A stretch of 64,000 nucleotides of DNA from Chitinophaga deserti. GTDB taxonomy: Bacteria; Bacteroidota; Bacteroidia; Chitinophagales; Chitinophagaceae. The stretch covers positions 496,001 through 560,000 of the forward strand of contig NZ_QFFK01000004.1 in NCBI RefSeq assembly GCF_003149455.1. Direction: 5' to 3'. The notes beneath the pieces are model-generated. The model was not told where the DNA came from and did no database searches. It worked only from the letters and a program-made list of their open reading frames with translations. Shown here in pieces: positions 8,840-18,236 of the stretch (the first letter of the stretch is position 1; every line of letters starts with the position of its first letter). The position numbers and the translations under genes are program-made.

Positions 8840-8871
8840 TTTGCACTTTTCTAGGAAAGCAATTATCTTTC
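8840..8871 (+). promoter_or_regulatory. Bacteroidota-type promoter for the S41-type gene
   Basis: TTTG at 8840-8843, then 20 bp, then TATCTTTC (8864-8871), one base off the TAnnTTTG consensus. The predicted start of transcription is about 10 bp before the ATG at 8888. Confidence 0.55.
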
Positions 8872-8887
8872 GGCAAACGCCATTCTT

Positions 8888-9919
8888 ATGTATAAAGTCC
8901 TCTCCACTTTAGTACCGTTTTTATTCCCGGTGGTTTCCTCTTTTGCGCAGGATAGTCTTTACGCCCCGCCGGCCCTCCGGAAAGATCTTCAGTTCATCCG
9001 GAGTCAATTGTTTAATGCGCACGCCAATCCCTTCTCCCAGCTTACAAAAGAACAGTACAGTAAGTATCTGGATTCGCTGGAAGCAGGACTAACCACGCCA
9101 TTAAGCCTCACTGCATTCCGGGATAAGGCTGCCACAGCCCTCCTGCCCCTGGGCGACGAGCATGCCGCCCTTACCGTTATAAAGCCAAAAGCTGATCGCA
9201 AAACCCTGAATTACGCAGACAGTGTGCCTACAAACATCCAGTATCGCCGGTATGGCAATACGGGTTATATCTTCGCAAGATCGTTTGGCACCAGAGGTAA
9301 TCAGGACCTTCCTGTATACGAACGTTGTATAGACAGTATTTTCGTGCTGATAAGGCAGGATGGTGTAAAGCGCCTGCTGATAGATGTAAGCAGTAACGAT
9401 GGCGGAGCTTCTGCAGTAGGCAGTATGCTGATTAACCGCATCCACAGTAAACCTTACCGCTCCTATTCCATGAACTGGAAACGGAGTAATGAATACCTTG
9501 CCACCATAAAATCGTGGGGTATTAAAGATGAAGTGTATGAGAAAACCGCACCCGGCGAAGTGTTGCATGCATCCTCCCGCAGCATAACCCCCGATGAAGT
9601 GGCTAACCGCTTTAAAGGAAAAGTGATGGTACTTATCGGCCCCGAAACATTTTCAAGCGCCATCCTCTTCGCCACACTGGTGCAGGATAACAAGATAGCC
9701 CGCCTCGCAGGAGAATCTCCGGCCACCGGCCACCCCACCCATTTTGGAGAAATGTATTCCGTTGTGCTGCCTAATACCGGCCTGCAACTGCGCTTTGGCG
9801 TAAAGGAATGGATCCGCCCGGCCGGTCGGGATGCCGTTAATAAACTGGTGCCCGACTTTCCCTGTAAGCTCCCTGCTGATGGGGATGTTGGTAAGCTGAT
9901 AAAGCTGCTGCCGTGGTGA
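8888..9919 (+). CDS. S41 (C-terminal processing) family peptidase, exported
   Basis: A 343-residue protein with a signal peptide (cleavage near SSFA-QD, residue 20) and a tail-specific protease fold without an obvious PDZ insertion. Core elements: YIFARSFG, LLIDVSSNDGG (a normal S41 strand-loop), KVMVLIGPETFSSAI with the likely nucleophile at S256/S257, and GESPATGHPTHFGEM. Short S41 proteins of this shape are common in Bacteroidota and act in the periplasm or as lipoprotein-like surface enzymes; the substrate is unknown. It has its own promoter and is divergent from the TetR operon. Confidence 0.82.
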   Translation: MYKVLSTLVPFLFPVVSSFAQDSLYAPPALRKDLQFIRSQLFNAHANPFSQLTKEQYSKYLDSLEAGLTTPLSLTAFRDKAATALLPLGDEHAALTVIKPKADRKTLNYADSVPTNIQYRRYGNTGYIFARSFGTRGNQDLPVYERCIDSIFVLIRQDGVKRLLIDVSSNDGGASAVGSMLINRIHSKPYRSYSMNWKRSNEYLATIKSWGIKDEVYEKTAPGEVLHASSRSITPDEVANRFKGKVMVLIGPETFSSAILFATLVQDNKIARLAGESPATGHPTHFGEMYSVVLPNTGLQLRFGVKEWIRPAGRDAVNKLVPDFPCKLPADGDVGKLIKLLPW

Positions 9920-10532
9920 GGCCAATACAGGCCCATCTATTATTTGGTGCTACTTTTTAAGACTAATGCCCCAGTGCGTGCAGGCGCCCTTCCTTCGACT
10001 CAGGAGTTTCACACATTGGGTTCCGTTGCGTGAAGGATAGCGGTGATATGAAAGGGGAAGTTGTACTGTCCCGCCACCATGCGCTGCAATAAACATTCCC
10101 GCAATCATGATAAGTAAAAAAAAATATTCTTCATTCAAAAAAAAAATATATCTTGGATTATTATGCTTGAGGCGATAACGGAAAATTGAAAACCCTGTGA
10201 ACTGTGCATTGTTATCCCGTGACGAGAATGTTGTTTGTATATTGATAAGTTAATTTGACGTTATGATGATCCATTTGCTGTTATCTATTAGCCAGCCGGA
10301 CATTTCTTGCATTCATCATTTTCCAGCATTGAATTATTTCGGGCAATCCCGGGGAATCAATCATGTACTTCTACCGTGACTTGTACCTATTATATAACGG
10401 CGTATTTCCCGCTACAACCCATGGCATTTTCCTAAATCGCCGGAAGTATCCCCCGATTGGAAGGCGCTTTGTAAACCTTACTTATCGATAAGCACCATAA
10501 ACCCAAATTCATCACCCAGTTAAAACCCAATT
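9920..10532. other. 613-bp leader region before the small-peptide gene cluster
   Basis: No credible gene. It holds A/T-rich runs near 10115-10150, and a TTTG at 10233-10236 with a TAATTTG-like element nearby that does not match promoter spacing. I could not identify a convincing promoter for the long plus-strand operon that begins at 10533, although it must lie here. A long 5' leader remains possible. Confidence 0.4.
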
Positions 10533-10985
10533 ATGCTAAGAAAGATTCAGCAGTATTCTGCGATCCTGGCCATTTGCGTCTTTCTGACCGGCCTTGCGAT
10601 TTCGATGTCTTCCTTTACCTCCTCTTCTTTCCTGTCATTTGACGAAGCAACCTTCGACGATACCGGAACTGATACGGGCTCAGGTTCGGGCGGTACAGTG
10701 CCTTCCGCATGTCCTGAGGCTACTATTACAACGGTATCCGGTCAGACCAACAACGTAACTTCCTGCAATTGTACCGTATCTGTGTACTTACAGGTTGGTT
10801 GGAACCCGCCTAAATTTGAGCTTAAAACGCTTACATTTAAAGGCATTCAGAATTCATGCAATTCCGGATCGGAGAGCCAATCCTGCGACGCATTTGCCTG
10901 CTCTTCCACCCAGACGGGCGGCGGCTCTGGTAGCGGCACCGGCACAGGCACCGGCTCCGGTTCAGGTTCTGGTTCCGGTTCCTGA
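10533..10985 (+). CDS. Small exported Cys-rich protein with Gly-Ser/Thr tail
   Basis: A 150-residue protein of no family I can name. An N-terminal membrane/signal segment (residues 8-27) is followed by a short acidic/hydrophobic block, SFLSFDEATFDD, at the place where NVEALA-type small proteins carry their leader motif. Then comes a mature region with six cysteines (C60, C78, C80, C109, C118, C123) and a strictly repetitive Gly-Ser/Thr tail (residues 129-150). The gene heads a run of ten or more closely spaced genes and is followed by a hairpin with a T-run, which should make it the most abundant message. NVEALA genes also precede 6-bladed propeller genes, so this is probably a divergent member of that type of exported peptide. 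The cysteines suggest three disulfides; the tail could be flexible or glycosylated. Confidence 0.75.
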   Translation: MLRKIQQYSAILAICVFLTGLAISMSSFTSSSFLSFDEATFDDTGTDTGSGSGGTVPSACPEATITTVSGQTNNVTSCNCTVSVYLQVGWNPPKFELKTLTFKGIQNSCNSGSESQSCDAFACSSTQTGGGSGSGTGTGTGSGSGSGSGS

Positions 10986-11017
10986 TCCACCTCAGCATTG
11001 AGGTAAATGTAATCACC

Positions 11018-11054
11018 TGCCGGGACTGATGCCTAGGAGCAGTCCCGGCATTTT
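11018..11054 (+). terminator. Hairpin with T-run after the small-peptide gene, likely attenuator
   Basis: An 11-bp perfect stem (TGCCGGGACTG 11018-11028, CAGTCCCGGCA 11040-11050) with an 11-base loop is followed by TTTT. It lies between the small exported protein and the first propeller gene. Because the following genes have no promoter that I can see, it probably acts as a partial terminator that keeps downstream expression low. Confidence 0.8.
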
Positions 11055-11073
11055 AACGCTCAACGCCAATCTT

Positions 11074-12270
11074 ATGCATCCATTCCTGAAAATCACTATT
11101 CCCGTTATGTTGGCGCTCCCCTTTTTTTCCTGCCAGACCTCCGGCACCAAAGAAGCGGCCACGATTCAGATCAAACCCGTCTATAACGTTCCCCTGCAAA
11201 AAATGATGCTGGAAATGCCCCGGTGGAAATTATCCGGATTTATTGATACCATTTCATACATCGTACTCAAACCTACCGAAGCATCCGGCGATTTCGGGGA
11301 GATATCGAAGATCTATTACACCAGTAACCGCATCGTGCTGCACGACCGCCAGCTTGCCCGTGCAGTTTTCCTGTTCGACTACGAGGGAACGCTTCAGGGA
11401 AAGATCAGTGAAACTGATATTCCCGGCGGGTCAGGGGCCGTAACCGATATCAGTGTAGATCCGGAAACGGAGCAGATCGGTATTTACAGTGCGGTCAATA
11501 AAAAAGTATTCTTCTTCAGTAATGAGGGCAATCTCCTGCGCGAAGTGCCCATCCATGGTTATTTCGCCACCTTCGAAATTACAGGCAGCAAGGGTATGCT
11601 CTTTTACCGCGAAATCCAGAAGTCGGTACCCAAAGATCCCTATGATATGCAACGACTTTGTTTTTTCAATACCGACGGTAAATACCTGAAAGGCTGGTTC
11701 AAAGGTGCCCGGAACACCAGCATACAGGTACCCACAGAAAGGCCTTACCTGCGTGTAGACCCCATCAGCAGGGAAGTGCTGCTGGAATCGCCCGATTACC
11801 GGTCCCTTCTGCGTTTCCGGCCTGAAACCATGGTATTGGAAACATATGCAGATGTACAGCTTGGCAAGACAGATGTTGAAAAGCGGATCAACGGCGCCAA
11901 ATCTTATGATGAATACCTTTCCCTCACCCGGAAACTTCCCCGCATGTCAGGCGTGCCGCTGATGTTGCCCGGCTTCCTTTTCGGCCAGTATACTACTGCA
12001 GACAACATTATATGCGGCTACAGCTATCAGTTTAGCGACAGCGTCTCCACTTCGTTCTACGACATTGAAAACGATATTGACTCCATCCCGCTGAAAAATT
12101 CACCAGCCAATGGCACCAATGGACAACAATTGTTTCTCTCCCTCGATAACATGATTGCTTTCAAAGACGAAGTGCTGCCCGAATCCGCCAGGAAAGCGAA
12201 AATCGGTAACGCTGCGCCTTTCCATACCATTATTGCCCGCCTTCACCTGAAGAAAAAACAAAAAGTATGA
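11074..12270 (+). CDS. 6-bladed beta-propeller lipoprotein
   Basis: A 398-residue lipoprotein: the signal peptide ends in LPFFSC (lipobox Cys at about residue 20), then a 6-bladed beta-propeller of the kind that follows NVEALA genes in Bacteroidota. Propeller signatures: ISYIVLKPTEAS near the first blade, IVLHDRQLARAVFLFDYEG, ISVDPETEQIGIYS, and VFFFSNEGNLLREVPI. I chose the ATG at 11074: the upstream ATG at 11029 lies in the loop of the hairpin. It overlaps the next gene by 4 bp. Role is unproven; propellers of this sort probably bind peptide or surface partners. Confidence 0.85.
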   Translation: MHPFLKITIPVMLALPFFSCQTSGTKEAATIQIKPVYNVPLQKMMLEMPRWKLSGFIDTISYIVLKPTEASGDFGEISKIYYTSNRIVLHDRQLARAVFLFDYEGTLQGKISETDIPGGSGAVTDISVDPETEQIGIYSAVNKKVFFFSNEGNLLREVPIHGYFATFEITGSKGMLFYREIQKSVPKDPYDMQRLCFFNTDGKYLKGWFKGARNTSIQVPTERPYLRVDPISREVLLESPDYRSLLRFRPETMVLETYADVQLGKTDVEKRINGAKSYDEYLSLTRKLPRMSGVPLMLPGFLFGQYTTADNIICGYSYQFSDSVSTSFYDIENDIDSIPLKNSPANGTNGQQLFLSLDNMIAFKDEVLPESARKAKIGNAAPFHTIIARLHLKKKQKV

Positions 12271-12902
12271 AGATAGTCACCGGCATCCTTCAAATACTGC
12301 TTTGCCTCGTTGTCATCTTATCTGTATGGGGCTACCTCGCATTGCGCAAAAATGCAAGTGCGGCCCTTGCACAAACGGCAACGGAAAAGAATGAACTGGT
12401 GCAGTCACGAAAAGATATCCTGAGCGCCAATTTCAACGCCCAATTTAATAATAACCGCCCCGCGCCGGATTCCGTTGCCCTATATGACATTGCCACGGGC
12501 CAGCAGCTAAATATGCCTTTCCTGGTGCTGCCCACCATGCAGCCTCCGCTTTTTCTCCGGATTGATAACCGGTATTGCGTAGATTGTATTGATACCAGCC
12601 TTGTAATACTGCGGAGCATCCGGCAACAATATGGAGACGCTTTCCGGTACTACATCATAGGGTCTTTCCCGGATGAGCGTAACCTCCGCTTTTACCTGTC
12701 GCAAAAGAAGATCGGAGAATCGGCGCAGGTACTCACTGTTCCTGAAGGAGGCCTGAGTTTGCCGGCAGAAAACGCCCTTCAGCCGTATTTCTTTACACTG
12801 AATGAGAACCTGCAGATCCAGGATTTCTTCTTCCCTGTAAAGTCGGAACCGACCTACAATGCTGCTTTTATCCAAAGCCTTTCCAAATATTTACACAACT
12901 GA
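12267..12902 (+). CDS. Membrane-anchored thioredoxin-fold protein with CxxC
   Basis: A 211-residue protein with one N-terminal membrane helix (about residues 5-25), a linker, and a periplasmic thioredoxin-like domain in which LFLRIDNRYCVDC carries C104 and C107. The rest follows the family pattern: YYIIGSFPDERNLRFYL and a strand block FFTLNENLQIQDFFFP. A disulfide oxidase, reductase or isomerase role is likely. Start and stop overlap both neighbours (4 bp upstream, TGATG downstream), so translation is coupled with the propeller genes. Next to a six-cysteine exported protein this suggests a dedicated thiol enzyme. Confidence 0.8.
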   Translation: MKIVTGILQILLCLVVILSVWGYLALRKNASAALAQTATEKNELVQSRKDILSANFNAQFNNNRPAPDSVALYDIATGQQLNMPFLVLPTMQPPLFLRIDNRYCVDCIDTSLVILRSIRQQYGDAFRYYIIGSFPDERNLRFYLSQKKIGESAQVLTVPEGGLSLPAENALQPYFFTLNENLQIQDFFFPVKSEPTYNAAFIQSLSKYLHN

Positions 12903-14152
12903 TGCAACTCATCATGAACACTCATCGATACTCGCTTATTTTGCTGGCGGGTTTACTGACGGCAGACGTAGCCGCTCAGGTTACCTCCACACCGGTAACT
13001 TTACGGATCGATCCGGCACAATCACAGGGTGCGCCCGTTTCCTCCGTATTCGAATCCGTGGAGTTCATCCCGTTGGAAACAAACCGTGAAAGCCTTTTCG
13101 GCCAGATACATTCCATGCGCGTCATTAAGGACCGGTTCATCATTCACGATCGGGAAACCAATGCTGTGCTGATCTTTGGCAGCGACGGCAAATTCCTGCA
13201 TAAGATTGCCGGGAGCCGCCTCGGAAAGGGCGGCACCCATCGCGGTACCATCAGCAGCTTCAGCGCCGACCCGGAAAACGCAACTATTCTGCTGAAGGAA
13301 GGAAGCCGGCAGTTTTATTACGGCACCGACGGGAAATTCCTGCGGGAAGACACGCTCGGGTTTATTAACAGCGAAGAAGCACCACTGGGGCAGGATGCGG
13401 TAGCGCGGGTACTGTACGATCCCGGCCCGCAGTATCCCGATACAACATGCAATGAGCTTTTCGTAACAAGGGGCCATTCAGTTATTGCCGGATATTTCCC
13501 GTATCAACGGCAATCGGCGGAAATACACCCCATCGATTACATACATATTTCACATGCTTCATTTTACCCGGCAGGGATGAATGGGGCATATTTTTTCACC
13601 CGGCCGTATGATTACAATGTATACCGGATTTCAGCAACAGGGATGGATACCGCTTTCCGGGTGAAACTGCCGCTGCAGCATACGCTGCCGCCCGGTTTCT
13701 TAAAAGATCCGGCGCTGAAGAATACGCGCTTTCAGTATCTGATGAATCATCCTGATTTCGTATTTCATATCGGGAACGTTTATACATTCGGCAACCTGTT
13801 ATTCTTCAAGCTGGCCACCGTTAACGGGGGATTGAAACATAACGATTCTTTCGTGATGGAACTGAACAGTGGCCGGCTCGTGTCCGTCAACCAGTTGATA
13901 CCGGATGCCGCTTCCCACTTCCTGCCCGTTACGGACGACGCCAATGGCGTAGAGTTCGTAAACAGCAATTTTCTCGATGCCAGCGAGGGATATCTTTATA
14001 CGAATTATGCAGCTGTCACCCTATTCGGTTATCAGGCGGAAAGCGCTTCCAAACAAGCGGAATATCCTGCAAAGCTCGCCTCCTGGTTCCAAAAGGGCAA
14101 TAAGAAAGCCAACCCGGTTATCATTAAACTTAAACCCAAACAACAACTGTAG
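12902..14152 (+). CDS. 6-bladed beta-propeller protein, second copy
   Basis: A 416-residue exported protein with a signal peptide ending near ADVAAQ and a 6-bladed propeller related to the one at 11074. Equivalent features: FESVEFIPLETNRES, FIIHDREANAVL-like block (here RFIIHDRETNAVLIFG), ISSFSADPENATILL, and a long insertion with the NELFVTRGHSVIAGYFP block. It lacks the lipobox Cys, so it is probably periplasmic, not lipid-anchored. The start ATG overlaps the previous stop (TGATG). It is followed 3 bp later by the barrel gene, which suggests that propeller 2 and the barrel work as a pair. Confidence 0.8.
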   Translation: MQLIMNTHRYSLILLAGLLTADVAAQVTSTPVTLRIDPAQSQGAPVSSVFESVEFIPLETNRESLFGQIHSMRVIKDRFIIHDRETNAVLIFGSDGKFLHKIAGSRLGKGGTHRGTISSFSADPENATILLKEGSRQFYYGTDGKFLREDTLGFINSEEAPLGQDAVARVLYDPGPQYPDTTCNELFVTRGHSVIAGYFPYQRQSAEIHPIDYIHISHASFYPAGMNGAYFFTRPYDYNVYRISATGMDTAFRVKLPLQHTLPPGFLKDPALKNTRFQYLMNHPDFVFHIGNVYTFGNLLFFKLATVNGGLKHNDSFVMELNSGRLVSVNQLIPDAASHFLPVTDDANGVEFVNSNFLDASEGYLYTNYAAVTLFGYQAESASKQAEYPAKLASWFQKGNKKANPVIIKLKPKQQL

Positions 14153-14155
14153 CGA

Positions 14156-16942
14156 ATGAGATGGATACTAACCATCCTTGCGATATTTGCAGCCACCCCG
14201 GTATTCGCCTGGCAGGCAAAACCAGTGCCTGCCGGTGAGGTGCGAGGCACGGTCCGGGATCCGGCACGCAATTTCCTGCTCCGTGGCGCAACATTGGCGG
14301 TATACCGTGTTCAGGATTCGTTGCTGCTCGGTTTCCAGCTGTCCAACAGTTCCGGCGAATTTTCCTTCCGGCAGTTGCCTTCCGGTATACCGTTGCGGTT
14401 CGTTGCCAGTTATGTAGGATACACCGACGCCGTGAAAACAGCTACCTTGCCGGCGCAGGGCGGTATGCTGGACCTGAAGGATTTTCTCCTGGAATCTTCT
14501 GCCACCCGGCTGAAGGAATTCGTTGTACAATCCGTTCCACCCGTACGGATGAACGGTGATACCCTGGAATTCAATGCTGATGCCTTCAGACTCGATTCTT
14601 CTGCCGTGGTGGAAGATCTGTTGCGAAAGATCAATAACGTCACCATCTGGGGAGATGGAACCATTACTGTCAACGGCCGGGAAATATCCCAGGTGCTCGT
14701 AAACGGAAAGCCTTTCTTCGGCGGTGCCACAAAGCTGGCCACCCAAAACCTGCCGAAAAACTCGGTAGACAAAATACAGGTGTACAAGCAGCAAACGAAC
14801 AATGGTAATCCTTATGATTCCACATCCGTCATGAACATCCGGCTTAAATCCGGCAGAACTGCAGGTAAGTTCGGTAAAACGGGTGCGGGATATGGTACCG
14901 GAGACCGCTTTGATGCAGAGGGCAGTATCAGCCTTTTTAATCCAAAAATGCAATTATCGCTCGCCGGGGCCGCCAACAACACTAACCGGGATGCTAACGA
15001 TATGACGGCGCTACTCAACCAGCAGACTTTCCGCAGCTCCGGTGTTACCATGGACATGCAGCCGGATTTCAGGCGGAAAGGGCGCAACGACTTTTACGGT
15101 GGCGGCGCTATGTGGCAATACGACTTCCGCCCCAACGCCGGTGCGCAGGAAAAAAATCTCCTGTCTTCCAACTTATTCATACGGAACGATGCGCTGGATG
15201 GGCGATCCGATCTGGAATCCACCACACAACTGGCGGCAGACAGTCAGCTTGTGCAGCGCTCCGTTTCCCGCACATTTACGGACAGGACGCGCTCAACCTT
15301 TGGCGCGCGCTACGAAAACGTACTCCCCCACCGTATCTTCTACCTCACACCAAGCCTTGAATATAACCGCCTGAGCAGCAGGCAGGAAAATACGCAGTCG
15401 GCCGCTATACGCGGGGAAATACAAAGCACCGGCTCCAACCGCTCCGGGCAGGAACAAACCTATAAAGGGGCCGGATTTCAGGCATATTACCAAAATACTG
15501 AACCGGGCGAACGTTTCCGCAACTTCAGGCTGCAGTATGACCTGCAGGCGGGAGATCAGCAATCAGATATCCATCAGGCTACCATTTTCCGGCCCATTGC
15601 CACGCCTGGTAACGGTATCGACTACGACCGCAAGTACAACAGGTCCGTGCGGCACATGTACCATACACTAACGGCTGCATCCGGCAACCTTACAATAAAG
15701 CAGTTGGGAGGCATCCAGCTCAGCCTGCAGAACGAATTGGGCATACAGTCAAGGAATGAGGATCAGGTAGTGACGGATGTACGATCCGCAGGCGGGCACC
15801 CGGTAATCAACTACGGATTAACGCACCGTTCGGAATTCACATCCCTGAACATCATTCCGGGATTGTATATGCAAAAGTCTTTCTATCGGAAACTGACGAA
15901 CAGATACGAACACCGCTGGCTGCTTCGTGGAGGTGCAAGGATGCAATTTTACCGGCAGGAGCTGTCATCCAACCTTGCATTCCGGAATTACGATAAATCT
16001 TACAGCAGCCCGGTGCCGGAGGCTACGGTTGAATACCAGCGTTCGGAATATGGTTCCTACAGCGACTGGTACCGGCTAACGTATAAAAAAACCAATCAGT
16101 TCCCGGAGCCGGAGCAGCTGGTTCCGCTGGCAGACAGCATCCGAATTTATTACTTCGATGCCGGCAATCCGTTCCTGCGTCATTCGGAAGACCATGCGGT
16201 AACTTTCACGCTGGACAAATTCATGCAACGCCGGCCTAATGATTTCACGTACAAGCTGGCGGCTACACTCGGCCTGAGGGACCGGTATATGACAGACAGT
16301 TCGCTGACAGACAATACCGGCAGAACGACACGTTACATCGTGAATGCCAACGGATACCGGTATGGCCGGTTGTCAGGGGAGGTTATCAAACCAACAAAGT
16401 TTAACCGGAACCTGCTGAACTCCCGCCTCCAGTCGCAATTGCAGTTGTCGCATATCCCTTACTTCGTTAATAGCATCCGCAGCAACGCGCTTTCGCTCAG
16501 CCATCAGCATACCTTCCTGCTGGAATATGCACATACAGACCGGTGGGCGGTGCATATTTCCCAATCAGCCGCATTTTACCGTGCGAAACAATCGGGGCTG
16601 GAGCAAACGGTATTGCGGAACAGGAATTTCGCTACCCAACTTAGTGTAAAAGCGAATGCAGGAAAGCGCCTTTCATTCGACAGTAATGTAACGTACAACC
16701 GGAATGCGTCTTCCGCCTTCGAGGCCATCGGTTACACGATATGGAATGCCGGAGCCACCTGCAGGTTCCTCCGGGGGAACAATGCAGAGATCAGGCTCCA
16801 TGCACTGGACCTCCTGCGGCAGAACACAGCCGTTGTAAACACCGGTTTCGGCAACAGGCTGACGACCGGTACGGAAAACGTGCTCACGCAATATTTCATG
16901 CTGTCGGTAGCCTATTATCCGAGACAATTCAAACACAAATAG
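14156..16942 (+). CDS. Outer-membrane beta-barrel protein, TonB-receptor-like
   Basis: A 928-residue outer-membrane protein. Signal peptide (IFAATPVFAWQA), a carboxypeptidase regulatory-like domain (about residues 28-115), a plug-like region with DGTITVNGREISQVLVNG and FFGGATKLATQNLP, then a long barrel ending in an aromatic-rich strand. It resembles the barrel proteins of Bacteroidota that are related to TonB receptors but have degenerate plugs, so passage of a peptide or surface display is as likely as nutrient uptake. It lies between the second propeller and the TMTC-like gene, spaced 3 and 10 bp. Ligand unknown. Confidence 0.87.
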   Translation: MRWILTILAIFAATPVFAWQAKPVPAGEVRGTVRDPARNFLLRGATLAVYRVQDSLLLGFQLSNSSGEFSFRQLPSGIPLRFVASYVGYTDAVKTATLPAQGGMLDLKDFLLESSATRLKEFVVQSVPPVRMNGDTLEFNADAFRLDSSAVVEDLLRKINNVTIWGDGTITVNGREISQVLVNGKPFFGGATKLATQNLPKNSVDKIQVYKQQTNNGNPYDSTSVMNIRLKSGRTAGKFGKTGAGYGTGDRFDAEGSISLFNPKMQLSLAGAANNTNRDANDMTALLNQQTFRSSGVTMDMQPDFRRKGRNDFYGGGAMWQYDFRPNAGAQEKNLLSSNLFIRNDALDGRSDLESTTQLAADSQLVQRSVSRTFTDRTRSTFGARYENVLPHRIFYLTPSLEYNRLSSRQENTQSAAIRGEIQSTGSNRSGQEQTYKGAGFQAYYQNTEPGERFRNFRLQYDLQAGDQQSDIHQATIFRPIATPGNGIDYDRKYNRSVRHMYHTLTAASGNLTIKQLGGIQLSLQNELGIQSRNEDQVVTDVRSAGGHPVINYGLTHRSEFTSLNIIPGLYMQKSFYRKLTNRYEHRWLLRGGARMQFYRQELSSNLAFRNYDKSYSSPVPEATVEYQRSEYGSYSDWYRLTYKKTNQFPEPEQLVPLADSIRIYYFDAGNPFLRHSEDHAVTFTLDKFMQRRPNDFTYKLAATLGLRDRYMTDSSLTDNTGRTTRYIVNANGYRYGRLSGEVIKPTKFNRNLLNSRLQSQLQLSHIPYFVNSIRSNALSLSHQHTFLLEYAHTDRWAVHISQSAAFYRAKQSGLEQTVLRNRNFATQLSVKANAGKRLSFDSNVTYNRNASSAFEAIGYTIWNAGATCRFLRGNNAEIRLHALDLLRQNTAVVNTGFGNRLTTGTENVLTQYFMLSVAYYPRQFKHK

Positions 16943-16952
16943 TCCTTTCGAT

Positions 16953-18236
16953 ATGGAAACCCTATCGCTCCGCCTATATGAGACCCCCGCCCTCCGACTG
17001 CCCGTTAAGCTGGCGCTGGCGGCGGTGATGTTGGCCATCGTGGCATTCATTTATGCCCCCGTCACTACGCTTGATTTCTCCAACCCTGACGACGACTGGA
17101 TGCTGATCAAATATGAACTCGTGCATCCGGCGCAGTTCAGTATGGCTTACCTGTATGAAGTATTCACCAGCTTTAACGATATTCAGTATTCCCCTCTTAA
17201 CACACTGTATTACTACGCCCTCTACAGTATCAACGGGTATGATCCTTACTACTTTCACCTCGGCTCCCTGATCGTTCATATGATCAACATCCTGCTGGTG
17301 CACCTGGTGGTAAAAAGGGTGATGGAAGATTTTGAACTGGCGCAGGCCGGTATTTCCGCTGCCATTATCACTTTTATCTGGGCGGTGCATCCGTTGAACG
17401 TGGAATCGGTTGCCTGGATCTCAGCATCTAAAGTGGTGTTGTTCACGATGTTCACCCTGTTATCCACCTATTGCCTGATGCGGGGCATGGATGGGAAAGC
17501 CGGTTGGTTGGCGGGGAGCTTAGCATTCCTTGTAATGGCATGCTGCTGTAAGGAACAGGCGATTATAGTGCCTGTAACGGGATTGTTGTACGCAGGCTGC
17601 CTGCGGCTGCACCGGGGGCTTCCGTTATGGAAGATGAACGGCGTCATTTATGGCCTGGCCCTTCAGTTGATCGTGTCAGTGACATTCGGGTTGATTGCCC
17701 GGAAAGCCAACGTAGTATTGAACACGCAGTTGGTACCCATCATCCAGTATGATGCATTGCAGCGCGTGCTGCTGTCGTTCTATTGTCTCAGCTTTTATCT
17801 TACCAACGCATTCGTTCCGCTCAACCTGCATTATTTTTATCATTTCCCTGTTAGCCCCCACGCGGCTTTCCCGTTCACTTACTATTTATATGCAGTGGGA
17901 TTGACGATGCTTTCAGCCGTGGGCATCTTTTTGCTGCGGAAATCGCACTGGCGGTATTACATGCTGTTCTGCGCAGGGTACTTTTTCCTGCACCTTGTGC
18001 TGGTGCTACATATCATTCCCATGATGCGATCGTCTATTGTAGCAGACCGCTACATGTACCTGCCGCTACTGGCGATGCTGCTGGCTATCGTTCCTTTTTG
18101 CGTCAGAATGCTGGAACGCAGGGGGAATATATGGCGGCTTGCAGTGGCCGTGGGATTGTCTGCTTACCTGACGCTGCTCTGCCTTTACAGCCATCAACTC
18201 GTTCAAAACTGGTCTAAACTTAACCTGGCATCATGA
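16953..18236 (+). CDS. TMTC/PMT-like GT-C membrane glycosyltransferase
   Basis: A 427-residue multi-pass membrane protein. The first loop carries an acidic NPDDDW motif, then YSPLNTLYYYALYSINGY, FHLGSLIVHMINILLVHLV, HPLNVESVAWISASK, and a late DRYMYLPLL. This is the pattern of TMTC-like O-mannosyltransferase relatives, which are GT-C enzymes using polyprenyl-phosphate sugars. Most bacterial relatives have C-terminal TPR repeats; this one does not. Its start follows the barrel gene by 10 bp and its stop overlaps the next gene by 4 bp. A role in modifying an exported protein or a lipid is inferred. Confidence 0.75.
   Translation: METLSLRLYETPALRLPVKLALAAVMLAIVAFIYAPVTTLDFSNPDDDWMLIKYELVHPAQFSMAYLYEVFTSFNDIQYSPLNTLYYYALYSINGYDPYYFHLGSLIVHMINILLVHLVVKRVMEDFELAQAGISAAIITFIWAVHPLNVESVAWISASKVVLFTMFTLLSTYCLMRGMDGKAGWLAGSLAFLVMACCCKEQAIIVPVTGLLYAGCLRLHRGLPLWKMNGVIYGLALQLIVSVTFGLIARKANVVLNTQLVPIIQYDALQRVLLSFYCLSFYLTNAFVPLNLHYFYHFPVSPHAAFPFTYYLYAVGLTMLSAVGIFLLRKSHWRYYMLFCAGYFFLHLVLVLHIIPMMRSSIVADRYMYLPLLAMLLAIVPFCVRMLERRGNIWRLAVAVGLSAYLTLLCLYSHQLVQNWSKLNLAS

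Noticed and set aside
9950..10138. A 62-codon minus-strand frame with a hydrophobic N-terminus and two Cys
   Set aside because: It would start at a TTG, has no promoter match, and the hydrophobic part is encoded by a simple A/T-rich run.
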